A stretch of 46,843 nt of DNA, from positions 1 through 46,843 of the forward strand of contig VGPF01000016.1 in assembly GCA_016875535.1 (NCBI GenBank), given 5' to 3'. The notes beneath the pieces are model-generated. The model had not been told where the DNA came from and searched no databases. It saw only the letters and a program-made list of their open reading frames with translations. This document shows, piece after piece, positions 1-6,711 of this stretch (within the stretch, counting starts at the first letter, position 1; each line of letters begins with the position of its first letter). A program made the position numbers and the translations under genes. Origin of the DNA: Chloroflexota bacterium (lineage in GTDB: Bacteria; Chloroflexota; Dehalococcoidia; SHYB01).

Positions 1-197
1 GGGTGCGAACCTTTGAGACCGTGGAGGAGCTGCGCCTCGCGCTCCTTGCCTTCAAGGAGCGGTACAACCGGGAGTGGCTCATCGAGCGCCATCGCTACGC
101 GACGCCAGAGCAAGCACGCCGTCAGTTGCTCGCTTGCCCTGTGGTTGCCGCATGAATACAATCACATCACTGTCCAAGAAATCAGGGGCGGTTCACA
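1..197 (+). mobile_element. Right end of an IS3-type insertion sequence
   Basis: The window opens inside a transposase reading frame that runs from base 3 to the TGA at 153-155. Its last residues include FKERYNREWLIERH and TPEQARRQL, the typical C-terminus of the DDE integrase-core transposase of IS3/IS481-type elements. After the stop, bases 170-197 end in ATCAGGGGCGGTTCACA. The complement starts TGTGAACCGCCCCTGAT, which has the look of an IS3-family terminal inverted repeat with TG...CA ends, so I place the element's right end at about base 197. The rest of the element lies to the left of the window. Family assignment is from memory of the motif, not a search. Confidence 0.75.
3..155 (+). 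CDS. IS3-type transposase, C-terminal fragment (5' partial)
   Basis: Fifty residues of the C-terminal tail of a DDE transposase (orfB-type integrase core). The frame is open to the window edge, so the gene continues leftward and nothing can be said about its catalytic triad. The tail motif with Glu-Arg-Tyr-Asn-Arg-Glu-Trp-Leu is characteristic. It is in the same frame as the recombinase at 201, separated by the stop at 153-155 and the IS terminal repeat. Confidence 0.75.
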   Translation: MRTFETVEELRLALLAFKERYNREWLIERHRYATPEQARRQLLACPVVAA

Positions 198-200
198 GAC

Positions 201-872
201 ATGGTTCAGTCACCCTCGCCAGGCCAATACACTGTCCAGTGCCCCAGTGATGACGACGTCCTTAAAGTCCTCAAGGCCGCCGCTTTGACACCATTTGGCC
301 CTATGGTTCGGTTTATCACAATGACGGGCCTACGTCGCGGTGAGGCGATTGCTCTTCGGTGGGAAAATGTTGACCTCGACCGTGGCGTTTTAGCAGTTAC
401 GGGCACAGCCCAGCGTTTTCGCGGCCAAGGCATTGTCGTCGAGTCGCCCAAATCCCAAGCCGGACGTCGCGCTGTCGCCATCGACCCCGATACCGTCCAA
501 ATGCTGCGCGACCACCGAGGTCGTCAGCTATTGCGAGCGGTCGAGTTAGATGGAGCCTTCGAGGACAACGGCCTGGTCTTTCCAGGCCCGCGAGGACGAC
601 TGATGGACCCACCGTATCTCACAAGGGCCTTCAAGAAAATGGCCGCCGTCGCCGGCGTTCCCCATATGAGGCTTCACGATCTGCGGCACGGCCATGCCGC
701 CGGTCTCATCCGCTCAGGCGCGCATATGAAGGTAATCCAGTCGCGCCTTGGTCACGCGTCGGCGGCTTTTACGATGCAGGTCTACGGACACATCGAAGCG
801 GACATGCAAGAGGACGCGGCAAACGCCTATGCAAACCGCCTGAGCGAACGCGCCAGAATAGCAAAAGAATAG
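201..872 (+). pseudogene. Tyrosine recombinase/phage integrase, catalytic domain only
   Basis: The 223 residues carry the full catalytic part of a tyrosine recombinase: the first arginine in TGLRRGEAIALRW, the HxxR box in LHDLRHGHA, and LGHAS followed by the region of the nucleophile tyrosine in MQVYGHIE. Family members are usually 350-400 residues with an N-terminal SAM-like core-binding domain, and that part is missing here. The reading frame begins only 4 bases after the inferred end of the insertion sequence, so I read it as an integrase cut by IS insertion. The ATG at 201 has no convincing ribosome binding site. It points at the 3' end of the tRNA-Lys gene 67 bp downstream, the usual layout for an island integrase. 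It might still be made as a short protein from an IS-borne promoter. Confidence 0.8.
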
Positions 873-890
873 CAAGCCGCCAAAACAACA

Positions 891-921
891 GGCCCTCTCG
901 TTTGTTAAGAAGGGCCCTTTT
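891..921 (+). terminator. Rho-independent terminator after the recombinase
   Basis: GGCCCT at 891-896 pairs with AGGGCC at 911-916, followed by a short T run at 918-921. It lies between the recombinase stop and the 3' end of the tRNA gene. The 6-bp stem and 14-base loop make it moderate in strength. Confidence 0.55.
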
Positions 922-938
922 ATACTGTTGAGAGGGAG

Positions 939-1010
939 TGAGCCCGGGGGGAGTCGAACCCCCGACACCTTGATTAAAAGTCAAGTGCTCTGCCGCTGAG
1001 CTACGGGCCC
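939..1010 (-). tRNA. tRNA-Lys (anticodon UUU)
   Basis: On the minus strand the sequence folds as a standard cloverleaf. The acceptor strand GGGCCCG pairs with CGGGCTC, with one G-U pair. The D-arm carries GCTCAGCGG. The anticodon arm is CTTGA / CTTTTAA / TCAAG with anticodon TTT, and the T-arm has GGTTCGACTCC. The discriminator base is A and CCA is not encoded. The 3' half faces the truncated recombinase, which makes this gene the likely attachment site of the element to its left. A second copy of the tRNA 3' end, expected at the far side of the element, is not in the window. Confidence 0.95.
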
Positions 1011-1162
1011 ATGGAGCTACCAGTAGTCTAAAGCCTTTCCAGTCACTCCGCTACTCGATTCGCTGTTTCATGCCTCTTTCACGCCTAGGTCGCCTCACTT
1101 CATATCGGTTTGATAGATGCTTCCTATCCTCAAGCCTGAACGTTTTGACGAGGAGGGATGGG

Positions 1163-1312
1163 ATGAATTGGCCGACGGCAACCTTTCTGATGGTGGCGGC
1201 GCTTTCGATCGCCTTGGTTATCGTATCGCTCATCTGGGCGCCCATCGCAAAGCGCGGTATAGAAAAGTGGGATGGCAAAGCATCGGCGCCCGATAAGAAA
1301 GAGGGGAGCTAG
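1163..1312 (+). CDS. Small single-pass membrane protein
   Basis: A 49-residue reading frame preceded by a strong AGGAGGGA at 1151-1158. An ATG two codons earlier (1158) stops at once, so 1163 is the start. The predicted protein begins MNWPTATF, has one transmembrane segment (about residues 7-27, LMVAALSIALVIVSLIWAP) and a charged C-terminal tail rich in Lys and Asp. It resembles the many short single-span proteins of unknown role found in bacterial membranes. Its stop codon overlaps the end of lepB on the other strand by 4 bases. I do not recognise the family. Confidence 0.6.
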   Translation: MNWPTATFLMVAALSIALVIVSLIWAPIAKRGIEKWDGKASAPDKKEGS

Positions 1313-2043
1313 TTATCCAAAGACTCGGCGCGATACTGCTTGACGCGCCCGAACTGATCGGAGGGCCAGTAGGAGAACCAGGCCTTGCCGATGATGTGCT
1401 TCCGCGGAAGCGTTCCCCAATCGCGCGAATCGAAGCTGCGGGAGCGCTCATCACCCATCACGAAGAATTCGTTCTCCGGCACCACCGTGAGCGGCATGGA
1501 GCGTTCACCCACCAGGCCCGGGTCTAAGTAGTCCTCGTTCAGGCGCTCGCCGTTGCGGTAGACGATGCCCCGTCGGATCTCGATGGTGTCTCCCGGCAGG
1601 CCGATCACCCGCTTGATCAGGTTGCGCTGGGTCTGGGATGGCAGGTGAAAGACCACCACGTCGCCGCGCTTAGGCTCGCCGAAGGGCTCAAAATAGCCAT
1701 CGCCGTTGCGGTCTAGGAAGGGGATATTGGAGACCCATCCCGGCAGATGCACAGCGCGATAAGCAGCCTTATTCACGATAATCATGTCGCCGTTGTGGAT
1801 GTTCGGCGTCATGCTTGTCCCCTCCACCTCGAAGTTCTGAAAGGAGGTGCTGACAAGAAGAAATACCAGCGCGGCCAGCGCGAGCGTTTGCAGGTAGCCG
1901 AAGGCGGATCTCCAGGCATCCGGCGCCACCACCATCTCGGGCGGGGGCGCGGCCTGCGCTGGAGGCGGCTCTTGGACTGCCGGAGCGCCGCTCATGGGCG
2001 AAGGCTCAGGCGCGGCGCCAGGCTGTTGGGGAGATTCGTTCAT
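1309..2043 (-). CDS. lepB: Signal peptidase I
   Basis: Membrane-bound serine protease (S26) that removes signal peptides from exported proteins. The 244 residues start with a Pro/Ala-rich cytoplasmic stretch of about 45 residues, then one transmembrane segment (SAFGYLQTLALAALVFLL). Next come the catalytic serine box EGTSMTPNIHNGD, the catalytic lysine box LIKRVIGLPGD and the final MGDERSRSFDSRDWG box. All expected motifs are present and the length is normal for a single-span type. The -10 box TATAAT (2054-2059 on the complement) ends 10 bases before the ATG and there is no Shine-Dalgarno, so the mRNA is probably leaderless or nearly so. It is divergent from the ECF sigma gene. Confidence 0.95.
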   Translation of the reverse strand: MNESPQQPGAAPEPSPMSGAPAVQEPPPAQAAPPPEMVVAPDAWRSAFGYLQTLALAALVFLLVSTSFQNFEVEGTSMTPNIHNGDMIIVNKAAYRAVHLPGWVSNIPFLDRNGDGYFEPFGEPKRGDVVVFHLPSQTQRNLIKRVIGLPGDTIEIRRGIVYRNGERLNEDYLDPGLVGERSMPLTVVPENEFFVMGDERSRSFDSRDWGTLPRKHIIGKAWFSYWPSDQFGRVKQYRAESLDN

Positions 2044-2053
2044 GAATGCTTCA

Positions 2054-2059
2054 ATTATA
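2054..2059 (-). promoter_or_regulatory. -10 box of lepB, near-leaderless
   Basis: The complement reads TATAAT ten bases upstream of the lepB ATG at 2043. The predicted transcription start falls within about 4 bases of the start codon. No -35 of good quality was seen. Confidence 0.5.
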
Positions 2060-2131
2060 GGTGAGGGGGCGGACGTATTGCCAAGAGAAGACGCCGGACT
2101 GGGATTTTCCTCCAGATCTTCCGGAGGCCCA

Positions 2132-2140
2132 TGCTAGAAT
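2132..2140 (+). promoter_or_regulatory. Extended -10 promoter of the ECF sigma operon
   Basis: TGCTAGAAT has the extended -10 form (TGnTANAAT). The expected transcription start is near 2147, 25 bases before the sigma factor ATG. It stands back to back with the lepB promoter. Confidence 0.45.
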
Positions 2141-2171
2141 GTGGCCCTGATCATTCCCCCTTTGCCTACTT

Positions 2172-2756
2172 ATGGATGAACAGCAGCTCATCGAGCGCAG
2201 CCGAGGCGGCGATCTGGACGCCTTCAACCGCATCGTGGAGCTCTACCAGACCCAGGTCTATAACCTCGCCTACCGGATGCTCGGCTCCCAAGCCGCCGCG
2301 GAGGATGCCTCCCAGGAGGCCTTCATCTCCGCCTATAAGCACATACGCTCATATCGCGGGGGAAGCTTCAAAGGCTGGCTCTTCCGCATCGTTACCAACG
2401 CCTGCTACGACCAGCTCCGCTCCAAGAAGCGCGCCGCCGAGACCTCCCTCCAAGAGCGCTTGGACGACGACCCCTCCTGGCAACCGGCCTCTCCAGGGGA
2501 GTCTCCTGAAGAGGCGGCGTTGACTAGTGAGCTATCCAGGGAAATCTCCAAAGCCGTCTCTTCCCTGCCTGAAGACCAGCGCCTAGTCCTTGTCATGGCC
2601 AATATCCAGGGCTTCTCCTATGAGGAGGTAGCGGAGGCCACCTCTTCCTCCCTAGGCACCGTCAAATCGAGGCTGAGCCGCGCCCGTGCCAAGGTTCGCG
2701 ACTACTTTTCCAGCCGACCGGAACTTTTGCCAGCCAAGTTCCGTCTTGAAGTGTAG
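2172..2756 (+). CDS. ECF-family RNA polymerase sigma factor
   Basis: Directs RNA polymerase to a stress-type regulon. The 194 residues show region 2 (about residues 10-80, with FNRIVELYQTQVYNLAYRML and EDASQEAFISAYKHI) and a helix-turn-helix region 4 (about 125-180, LPEDQRLVLVMANIQGFSYE and LGTVKSRLSRARAKV). Sigma region 3 is absent, as in all group 4 (ECF) factors. The next gene, 9 bp downstream, encodes a membrane protein that looks like the cognate anti-sigma factor. An extended -10 lies 32 bp upstream, but I see no good ribosome binding site. The exact ECF group cannot be named without a profile search. Confidence 0.92.
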   Translation: MDEQQLIERSRGGDLDAFNRIVELYQTQVYNLAYRMLGSQAAAEDASQEAFISAYKHIRSYRGGSFKGWLFRIVTNACYDQLRSKKRAAETSLQERLDDDPSWQPASPGESPEEAALTSELSREISKAVSSLPEDQRLVLVMANIQGFSYEEVAEATSSSLGTVKSRLSRARAKVRDYFSSRPELLPAKFRLEV

Positions 2757-2765
2757 AAGGATGCA

Positions 2766-3587
2766 ATGATGCCCCTGTTCCGCAAACGTGCAGATGAGCG
2801 ACGCCAAGAGCTGCTTTCGGCCTATCTGGACGGCAGAGTGAGCGAGAGCGAGCGAGCGGAGGTCGAGCGTCTCCTAGAGAAATCGCCGGAGGCTCGCAAA
2901 GAGCTGCAGACTTTGCGCGCCACCACCGCGATGCTCAAAGAGACGCCGGTGCTGAAGCCGCGGCGCTCCTTCGCCATCCAGCCCTCCATGGTCCAAGAGC
3001 GGCCCAAGACTCCCTCCACGATGGGCAGGCTCCAGTGGGCGGTGCCCGTGGCGGCGGGAGCGGCCGTCCTCTTCCTCACCTTCTCCCTCGTCGGCGGCTC
3101 CATCGGCCTCTTCGAAGGCGGCGGCACGCCCACCTCGGAGGACGGCCAGCAGTTCGCGGCTGGGGCGCCGCAAACATCGGAATCGGCGAGCCCTCCGGCG
3201 GCGACGGCACCCCCCAGGATCGCCTTTGCCCCCACGGCAAGCGCGCCTCCGCCGGCGGGGAGCTTCGCCCCAGCGCCCACACCTGCGCCGTTTGGCACGC
3301 CCGCTCCAACGCGGACGGCAATTGCACCTGCAGGCGCCGCAGGGCCCGCAGGCCCAGCCGGTATCGCATCACTGGACGCCCCAGCGCCCACAGCCACGCC
3401 GGCGCCTACGGCAACGAGCGCGGCAGCGCTGAAGGGAACGCAAGAGGATGCGCAGGCTATCGCCAGGGACGCCTATAAGAGTGACGGGGACGACTTCCCG
3501 TGGCTCGCCATTCAGCTTGCCGCAGGTGCCCTCACCATCGTCGCGGTAGCGACCTTCGTCATCGCGCGGCGGAAGAAGGCCCTTTAA
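2766..3587 (+). CDS. Membrane anti-sigma factor, probable
   Basis: The cytoplasmic N-terminus (residues 1-75) has the anti-sigma look: RRQELLSAYLDGRVSE, then a helical stretch ending in LRATTAMLKETP, without the HxxxCxxC zinc site. A first transmembrane segment lies near residues 88-112. It is followed by about 130 residues of Pro/Ala/Thr-rich linker and a second transmembrane segment near the C-terminus (LAIQLAAGALTIVAVATFVI) ending in RRKKAL. Classic anti-sigma factors have one span, so the second span would put both ends in the cytoplasm with the linker looped outside. GAAGG before the ATG can serve as ribosome binding site. Its position directly behind the ECF sigma gene supports the role. 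Confidence 0.75.
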   Translation: MMPLFRKRADERRQELLSAYLDGRVSESERAEVERLLEKSPEARKELQTLRATTAMLKETPVLKPRRSFAIQPSMVQERPKTPSTMGRLQWAVPVAAGAAVLFLTFSLVGGSIGLFEGGGTPTSEDGQQFAAGAPQTSESASPPAATAPPRIAFAPTASAPPPAGSFAPAPTPAPFGTPAPTRTAIAPAGAAGPAGPAGIASLDAPAPTATPAPTATSAAALKGTQEDAQAIARDAYKSDGDDFPWLAIQLAAGALTIVAVATFVIARRKKAL

Positions 3588-3650
3588 GGACAGCGCGCAT
3601 CACCAGCATCCTTGAATAGACCAAAACGGAATCATCTTTAGGAGGAAATC

Positions 3651-4493
3651 ATGTACGAACAGACAGTCAAACGATGGATGCCCTTGGCAGCAGTGGCGAT
3701 AGTCACCGCCCTGGTCATCACCGCCTGCTCGGATGGCGGCTCGGACAAATCGCCTACGGGCAACGGCGGCAACAGCGTCACGGATCTGGCTAAGACCGGC
3801 TCCATCAACATCCAGTCCCAACAGCAGACGGGCATCTGGGTGGACGGCTCCGGCTCTGTGCGGGTGACGCCTGATATCGCCACACTCAACCTGGGCGTGG
3901 AGGCGCGCGCCGTGGCCGTGGCCGATGCCCGCGAACAGGCGGCAAAGGCCATGGACGGCGTCATGAAGTCCCTCAAGGACAACGGCGTGGCCGATAAGGA
4001 CATCCAGACGCGCGGCTTCAACATCCAGCCCATCATCGTCTACGTGGAAGTAACGCCGTTCCCCGGCGATCGCAACCGGCCCACGGAGCCTCGTATCACC
4101 GGCTACATCGTCAGCAACTCCATCACCGCCAAGCTGCGCAAGCTCGATACCGTCGGCAAGGCGATTGACGATGCGGTGAAGGCCGGCGGCAACAACATCC
4201 GCTTCAACGGCATCGGCTTCTCCCTGGAGGACCCCAAGCCTCAGGAGACCGCGGCCCGCGACCTTGCCTTCAAGGACGCCAAGGCCAAGGCCCAGCAGGC
4301 CGCGCAAGCCCTAGGCGTGAAGGTCGGCGACCCCACCTACGTCACAATCTCAGGCGGCTCGCCTGTGATCCAGGAGAAGTTCATCGCGGCGGCGCCCAGA
4401 GCCGCGGGGGCGGACATCTCAACGCCTACCTCCATCAGCCCGGGTGAGCTGGACATCACGGTGCGCGTCCAGGTCGTCTTCGATATCGCCTAA
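3651..4493 (+). CDS. SIMPL-domain (DUF541/YggE-like) lipoprotein
   Basis: Starts with a basic n-region and hydrophobic stretch ending in the lipobox VITAC, so it is probably lipid-anchored outside the membrane. From about residue 60 (IWVDGSGSVRVTPDIATLNLGV) to the end it has the SIMPL (DUF541) fold signature, with the typical AREQAAKAMDGVMKSLKDNG helix and the closing ITVRVQVVFDI strand. YggE-type proteins are linked to envelope or oxidative stress, but the biochemical role is unknown. AGGAGGAA sits 8 bases before the ATG. It follows the sigma/anti-sigma pair by 63 bp and may belong to the same regulon. A two-way terminator follows. Confidence 0.85.
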   Translation: MYEQTVKRWMPLAAVAIVTALVITACSDGGSDKSPTGNGGNSVTDLAKTGSINIQSQQQTGIWVDGSGSVRVTPDIATLNLGVEARAVAVADAREQAAKAMDGVMKSLKDNGVADKDIQTRGFNIQPIIVYVEVTPFPGDRNRPTEPRITGYIVSNSITAKLRKLDTVGKAIDDAVKAGGNNIRFNGIGFSLEDPKPQETAARDLAFKDAKAKAQQAAQALGVKVGDPTYVTISGGSPVIQEKFIAAAPRAAGADISTPTSISPGELDITVRVQVVFDIA

Positions 4494-4514
4494 CGGCGAC
4501 CCTGTCCGGTAACG

Positions 4515-4547
4515 AAAAGGGCCTCCCCGGTTCGGGGAGGCCCTTTT
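4515..4547. terminator. Bidirectional terminator between the SIMPL gene and ychF
   Basis: A 14-bp perfect stem: AAAAGGGCCTCCCC at 4515-4528 pairs with GGGGAGGCCCTTTT at 4534-4547 around a 5-base loop. T runs flank it on both strands, so it serves the two convergent genes. Confidence 0.9.
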
Positions 4548-4570
4548 GTTTCCTGTATCGCCTAGCGCCG

Positions 4571-5668
4571 CTACACGCTGAAGAGATAGTTCGTGATATC
4601 GCCGTCCTTCACCTCATACGTCTTCCCCTCAAGGCGAAAGACGCCTCGCTTCTTTGCTTCGGCCATGCTCCCGGCCTTAATGAAATCGTCGTAGGAGACC
4701 ACCTCGGCGCGGATGAAGCCCCGCTCGATGTCCGAATGAATCTTCCCGGCCCCCTTTTGGGCGTTCGCCCCGCGCTGGACCGTCCAGGCGCGGCATTCGT
4801 CCTCACCCACGGTGAAGAAGGAGATGAGGCCCAAGACCTCATAGGAGAGGCGGATCATACGCACTAGGCCCGACTCCCCTGCGCCCAGCGATTCGCGGAA
4901 GCTCTTCTCCTCCTCCGGCGTCATCTGTCCAAGCTCCGCCTCCAGCTTGCCGCAGATCACCACGCCCTTCGTCTTCGGCGTCGTCACCTTAGCGGCAAGC
5001 TCCTGCTCCAGTTTCGCCGAATCGGCCAGCTGTCCTTCCGCGATGTTCAGCGCGATGAGCAGCGGCTTAGCGGTCAGGAACTGGTAGTTCTCCATCACCC
5101 GCGCCTCGTCCGCCGTGAGGGTCTGCGCCCGCACCAGCACGCCCTTTTCCAGCTCCGCCTTCACCCGCTCAATGACCACCTTCTCCTTCGCCGCCGCCTC
5201 GCGCTCCTGGGGCTTGTTGCTCTTCGCCTGCTCCTGAAGGCGCTTCATGCGCTTTTCAAGGATCGCCAGGTCGGAGAAGGAGAGCTCCATGTCCAGCGTG
5301 GCGATATCGCGATAGGGGTCAACGCTGCCCTGGACGTGCGGCACCGCTGGGTCTTCAAAGGCGCGCAGCACGTGCAGCAGGGCGTCCACGCGCTGGAGGC
5401 GGTTCAGGAACTCGCCGCCGATGCCCGACTCCTTGCCCAGGCCCTCGGGTGCGCCAGGGATGTCCACATAGGTCACTTCGGCGGGGACCTTCTTCTTGGG
5501 CTTGTATATCTCCGTCAGGCGGTCCAGGCGCGCATCCGGCACCTTTGCCACGCCGATGTTCGCCTTGGTGCCTTGCGCCGCCGCCGAGACCTGGGCGCTG
5601 CCGCGAGTGAGGGCATTGAAGACGGTGGTCTTACCGCTCTTCGCCAGCCCGATGATGCCGATTTCCAT
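4571..5668 (-). CDS. ychF: YchF/Obg-like GTPase-family ATPase
   Basis: Ribosome-associated P-loop NTPase of the Obg family that prefers ATP. The 365 residues begin with MEIGIIGLAKSGKTTVFNAL (Walker A), followed by switch II VDIPGAPEG, a coiled-coil insert around residues 130-180, and NIAEG in place of the NKxD guanine-specificity motif, as expected for YchF. The last 85 residues (LISFFTVGEDECRAWTVQRG to the end) form the TGS domain. Full length. A -10-like TGCTATCCT on the complement (5710-5718) lies upstream; the Shine-Dalgarno is weak (AAAGG). Confidence 0.95.
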   Translation of the reverse strand: MEIGIIGLAKSGKTTVFNALTRGSAQVSAAAQGTKANIGVAKVPDARLDRLTEIYKPKKKVPAEVTYVDIPGAPEGLGKESGIGGEFLNRLQRVDALLHVLRAFEDPAVPHVQGSVDPYRDIATLDMELSFSDLAILEKRMKRLQEQAKSNKPQEREAAAKEKVVIERVKAELEKGVLVRAQTLTADEARVMENYQFLTAKPLLIALNIAEGQLADSAKLEQELAAKVTTPKTKGVVICGKLEAELGQMTPEEEKSFRESLGAGESGLVRMIRLSYEVLGLISFFTVGEDECRAWTVQRGANAQKGAGKIHSDIERGFIRAEVVSYDDFIKAGSMAEAKKRGVFRLEGKTYEVKDGDITNYLFSV

Positions 5669-5729
5669 GGGAAGACGACCTTTGGTGAGGGGATGAAAAC
5701 AACCCTACCAGGATAGCAGGAACCGGCTG

Positions 5730-5855
5730 CTAGCTGCGTACTGTGTGCACTCGCTCCCGCTCGAACTGCACCAACGCCTTCGCAAGCAGGGGCCCGCGCT
5801 CCCGCAGCTCGTACTCCACGGAGACGATGGGCTTGTTGCACCGGACAAGCCGCAT
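5730..5855 (-). pseudogene. 41-codon remnant, possibly the end of a winged-helix regulator
   Basis: A minus-strand frame starts ATG at 5855 and ends TAG at 5730. It reads MRLVRCNKPIVSVEYEL and then an amphipathic helix with RERGPLLAKALVQF. The 'VEYELRERGPLL' pattern resembles the last strand and helix of HxlR/MarR-type regulators. The start lies directly on the T run of the peroxiredoxin terminator and has no ribosome binding site, so I read it as a decayed gene end rather than a working gene. It could be chance. Confidence 0.25.
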
Positions 5856-5862
5856 CAAACAA

Positions 5863-5892
5863 AAAGGCCCTCCGATTCCTCGGGGGGCCTTT
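5863..5892 (-). terminator. Terminator of the peroxiredoxin gene
   Basis: Arms at 5863-5875 and 5880-5892 pair over 13 positions with one G-U. Read on the minus strand the hairpin is followed by TTTTTGTTT. It lies 26 bp past the peroxiredoxin stop. Confidence 0.85.
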
Positions 5893-5917
5893 CATGGAGG
5901 CTTCGCAGGCGAGACGA

Positions 5918-6568
5918 CTAGATCTGCTTCTTGGAGAGATACCAGTCAATGACTTCCAGGCTCTTGTCCTTCACGCGCTCATCGGCCAGCTGGTCCGTGG
6001 CAGGCGCCGGGATGATGACCTTTTCGCCGGGCTTCCAGTTGGCGGGAGTGGCGATGCTGTGCTTATCGGCCGTCTGCAGGGCGTCCACCACGCGGAGGAT
6101 CTCCTGCATGTTGCGGCCAAGGCTCAGCGGGTAGTAGATGAGGGCGCGGATCGTCATCTTGGGGTCAACGACGAAGACAGCGCGGACGGTTACCGTGGAG
6201 CTCGCGGTCTGGTGCACCATGCCGTACTTTGAGGCGACGTCCTTGTTCAAGTCGGCGATCACCGGGAAGGGAACTTTCTTGCCCTGCTTTTCGGCGATGT
6301 TGCGCGTCCAGGCGATGTGGGACTGGATGCCGTCCACGCTCAGGCCGATGAGCTTCACGCCGCGCTTCTGGAACTCGGGCCAGAGATCGCTGAAGGACAT
6401 GAACTCAGTGGTGCAGACGGGGGTGAAGTCGGCGGGGTGGGAGAAGAAGACCACCCAGCTGTCCTTGGCCCATTCGCTGAACCTGATGGGGCCATGCGTG
6501 GTGGCGGCCTCAAAATCAGGGGCCTTATCCATGATGCGGGGAAGGCTTGGCGTTGGGGACATGACCAT
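5918..6568 (-). CDS. 1-Cys peroxiredoxin (Prx6 type)
   Basis: Thiol peroxidase that reduces hydrogen peroxide and organic peroxides. The peroxidatic cysteine is in HPADFTPVCTTE, and it is the only cysteine in the 216-residue protein, which makes it the 1-Cys class. The length and the C-terminal extension (residues 160-216, with WKPGEKVIIPAPATDQLA) fit the Prx6/AhpC-TSA long form. I set the start at 6568 (MVMSPTP) because GGAGGT lies 7 bases before it; an in-frame ATG five codons upstream has no such site. A separate promoter with a candidate operator lies upstream, so it is probably its own transcription unit. Confidence 0.93.
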   Translation of the reverse strand: MVMSPTPSLPRIMDKAPDFEAATTHGPIRFSEWAKDSWVVFFSHPADFTPVCTTEFMSFSDLWPEFQKRGVKLIGLSVDGIQSHIAWTRNIAEKQGKKVPFPVIADLNKDVASKYGMVHQTASSTVTVRAVFVVDPKMTIRALIYYPLSLGRNMQEILRVVDALQTADKHSIATPANWKPGEKVIIPAPATDQLADERVKDKSLEVIDWYLSKKQI

Positions 6569-6676
6569 AGACGATACCTCCAATGTATTCTAGTTCGGAT
6601 GCATCCTTCGCCTTGCAGAGCGAAGGCTCTCACCGGTGCTTCAGTGGACGCCCGCTGCCACAAGGGACACCCACGG

Positions 6677-6711
6677 GGTAACACCTTACCGTGTGATTTA
6701 TACCCTGTCAA
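6677..6711 (-). promoter_or_regulatory. Promoter and candidate operator of the peroxiredoxin gene
   Basis: On the minus strand TTGACA (6706-6711) is followed after 17 bases by TAAGGT (6683-6688). The inverted repeat GGTAA-CACC-TTACC (6677-6690) sits exactly over the -10, as a repressor site would. The -35 overlaps the end of the neighbouring amidohydrolase gene. A 7-bp stem-loop (6605-6626) follows in the leader. The regulator is unknown. Confidence 0.45.

Noticed and set aside
5743-5952. 69-codon plus-strand frame between ychF and the peroxiredoxin
   Set aside because: Crosses the terminator hairpin and is Arg/Ser-rich; the minus-strand remnant at 5730-5855 is the better reading.
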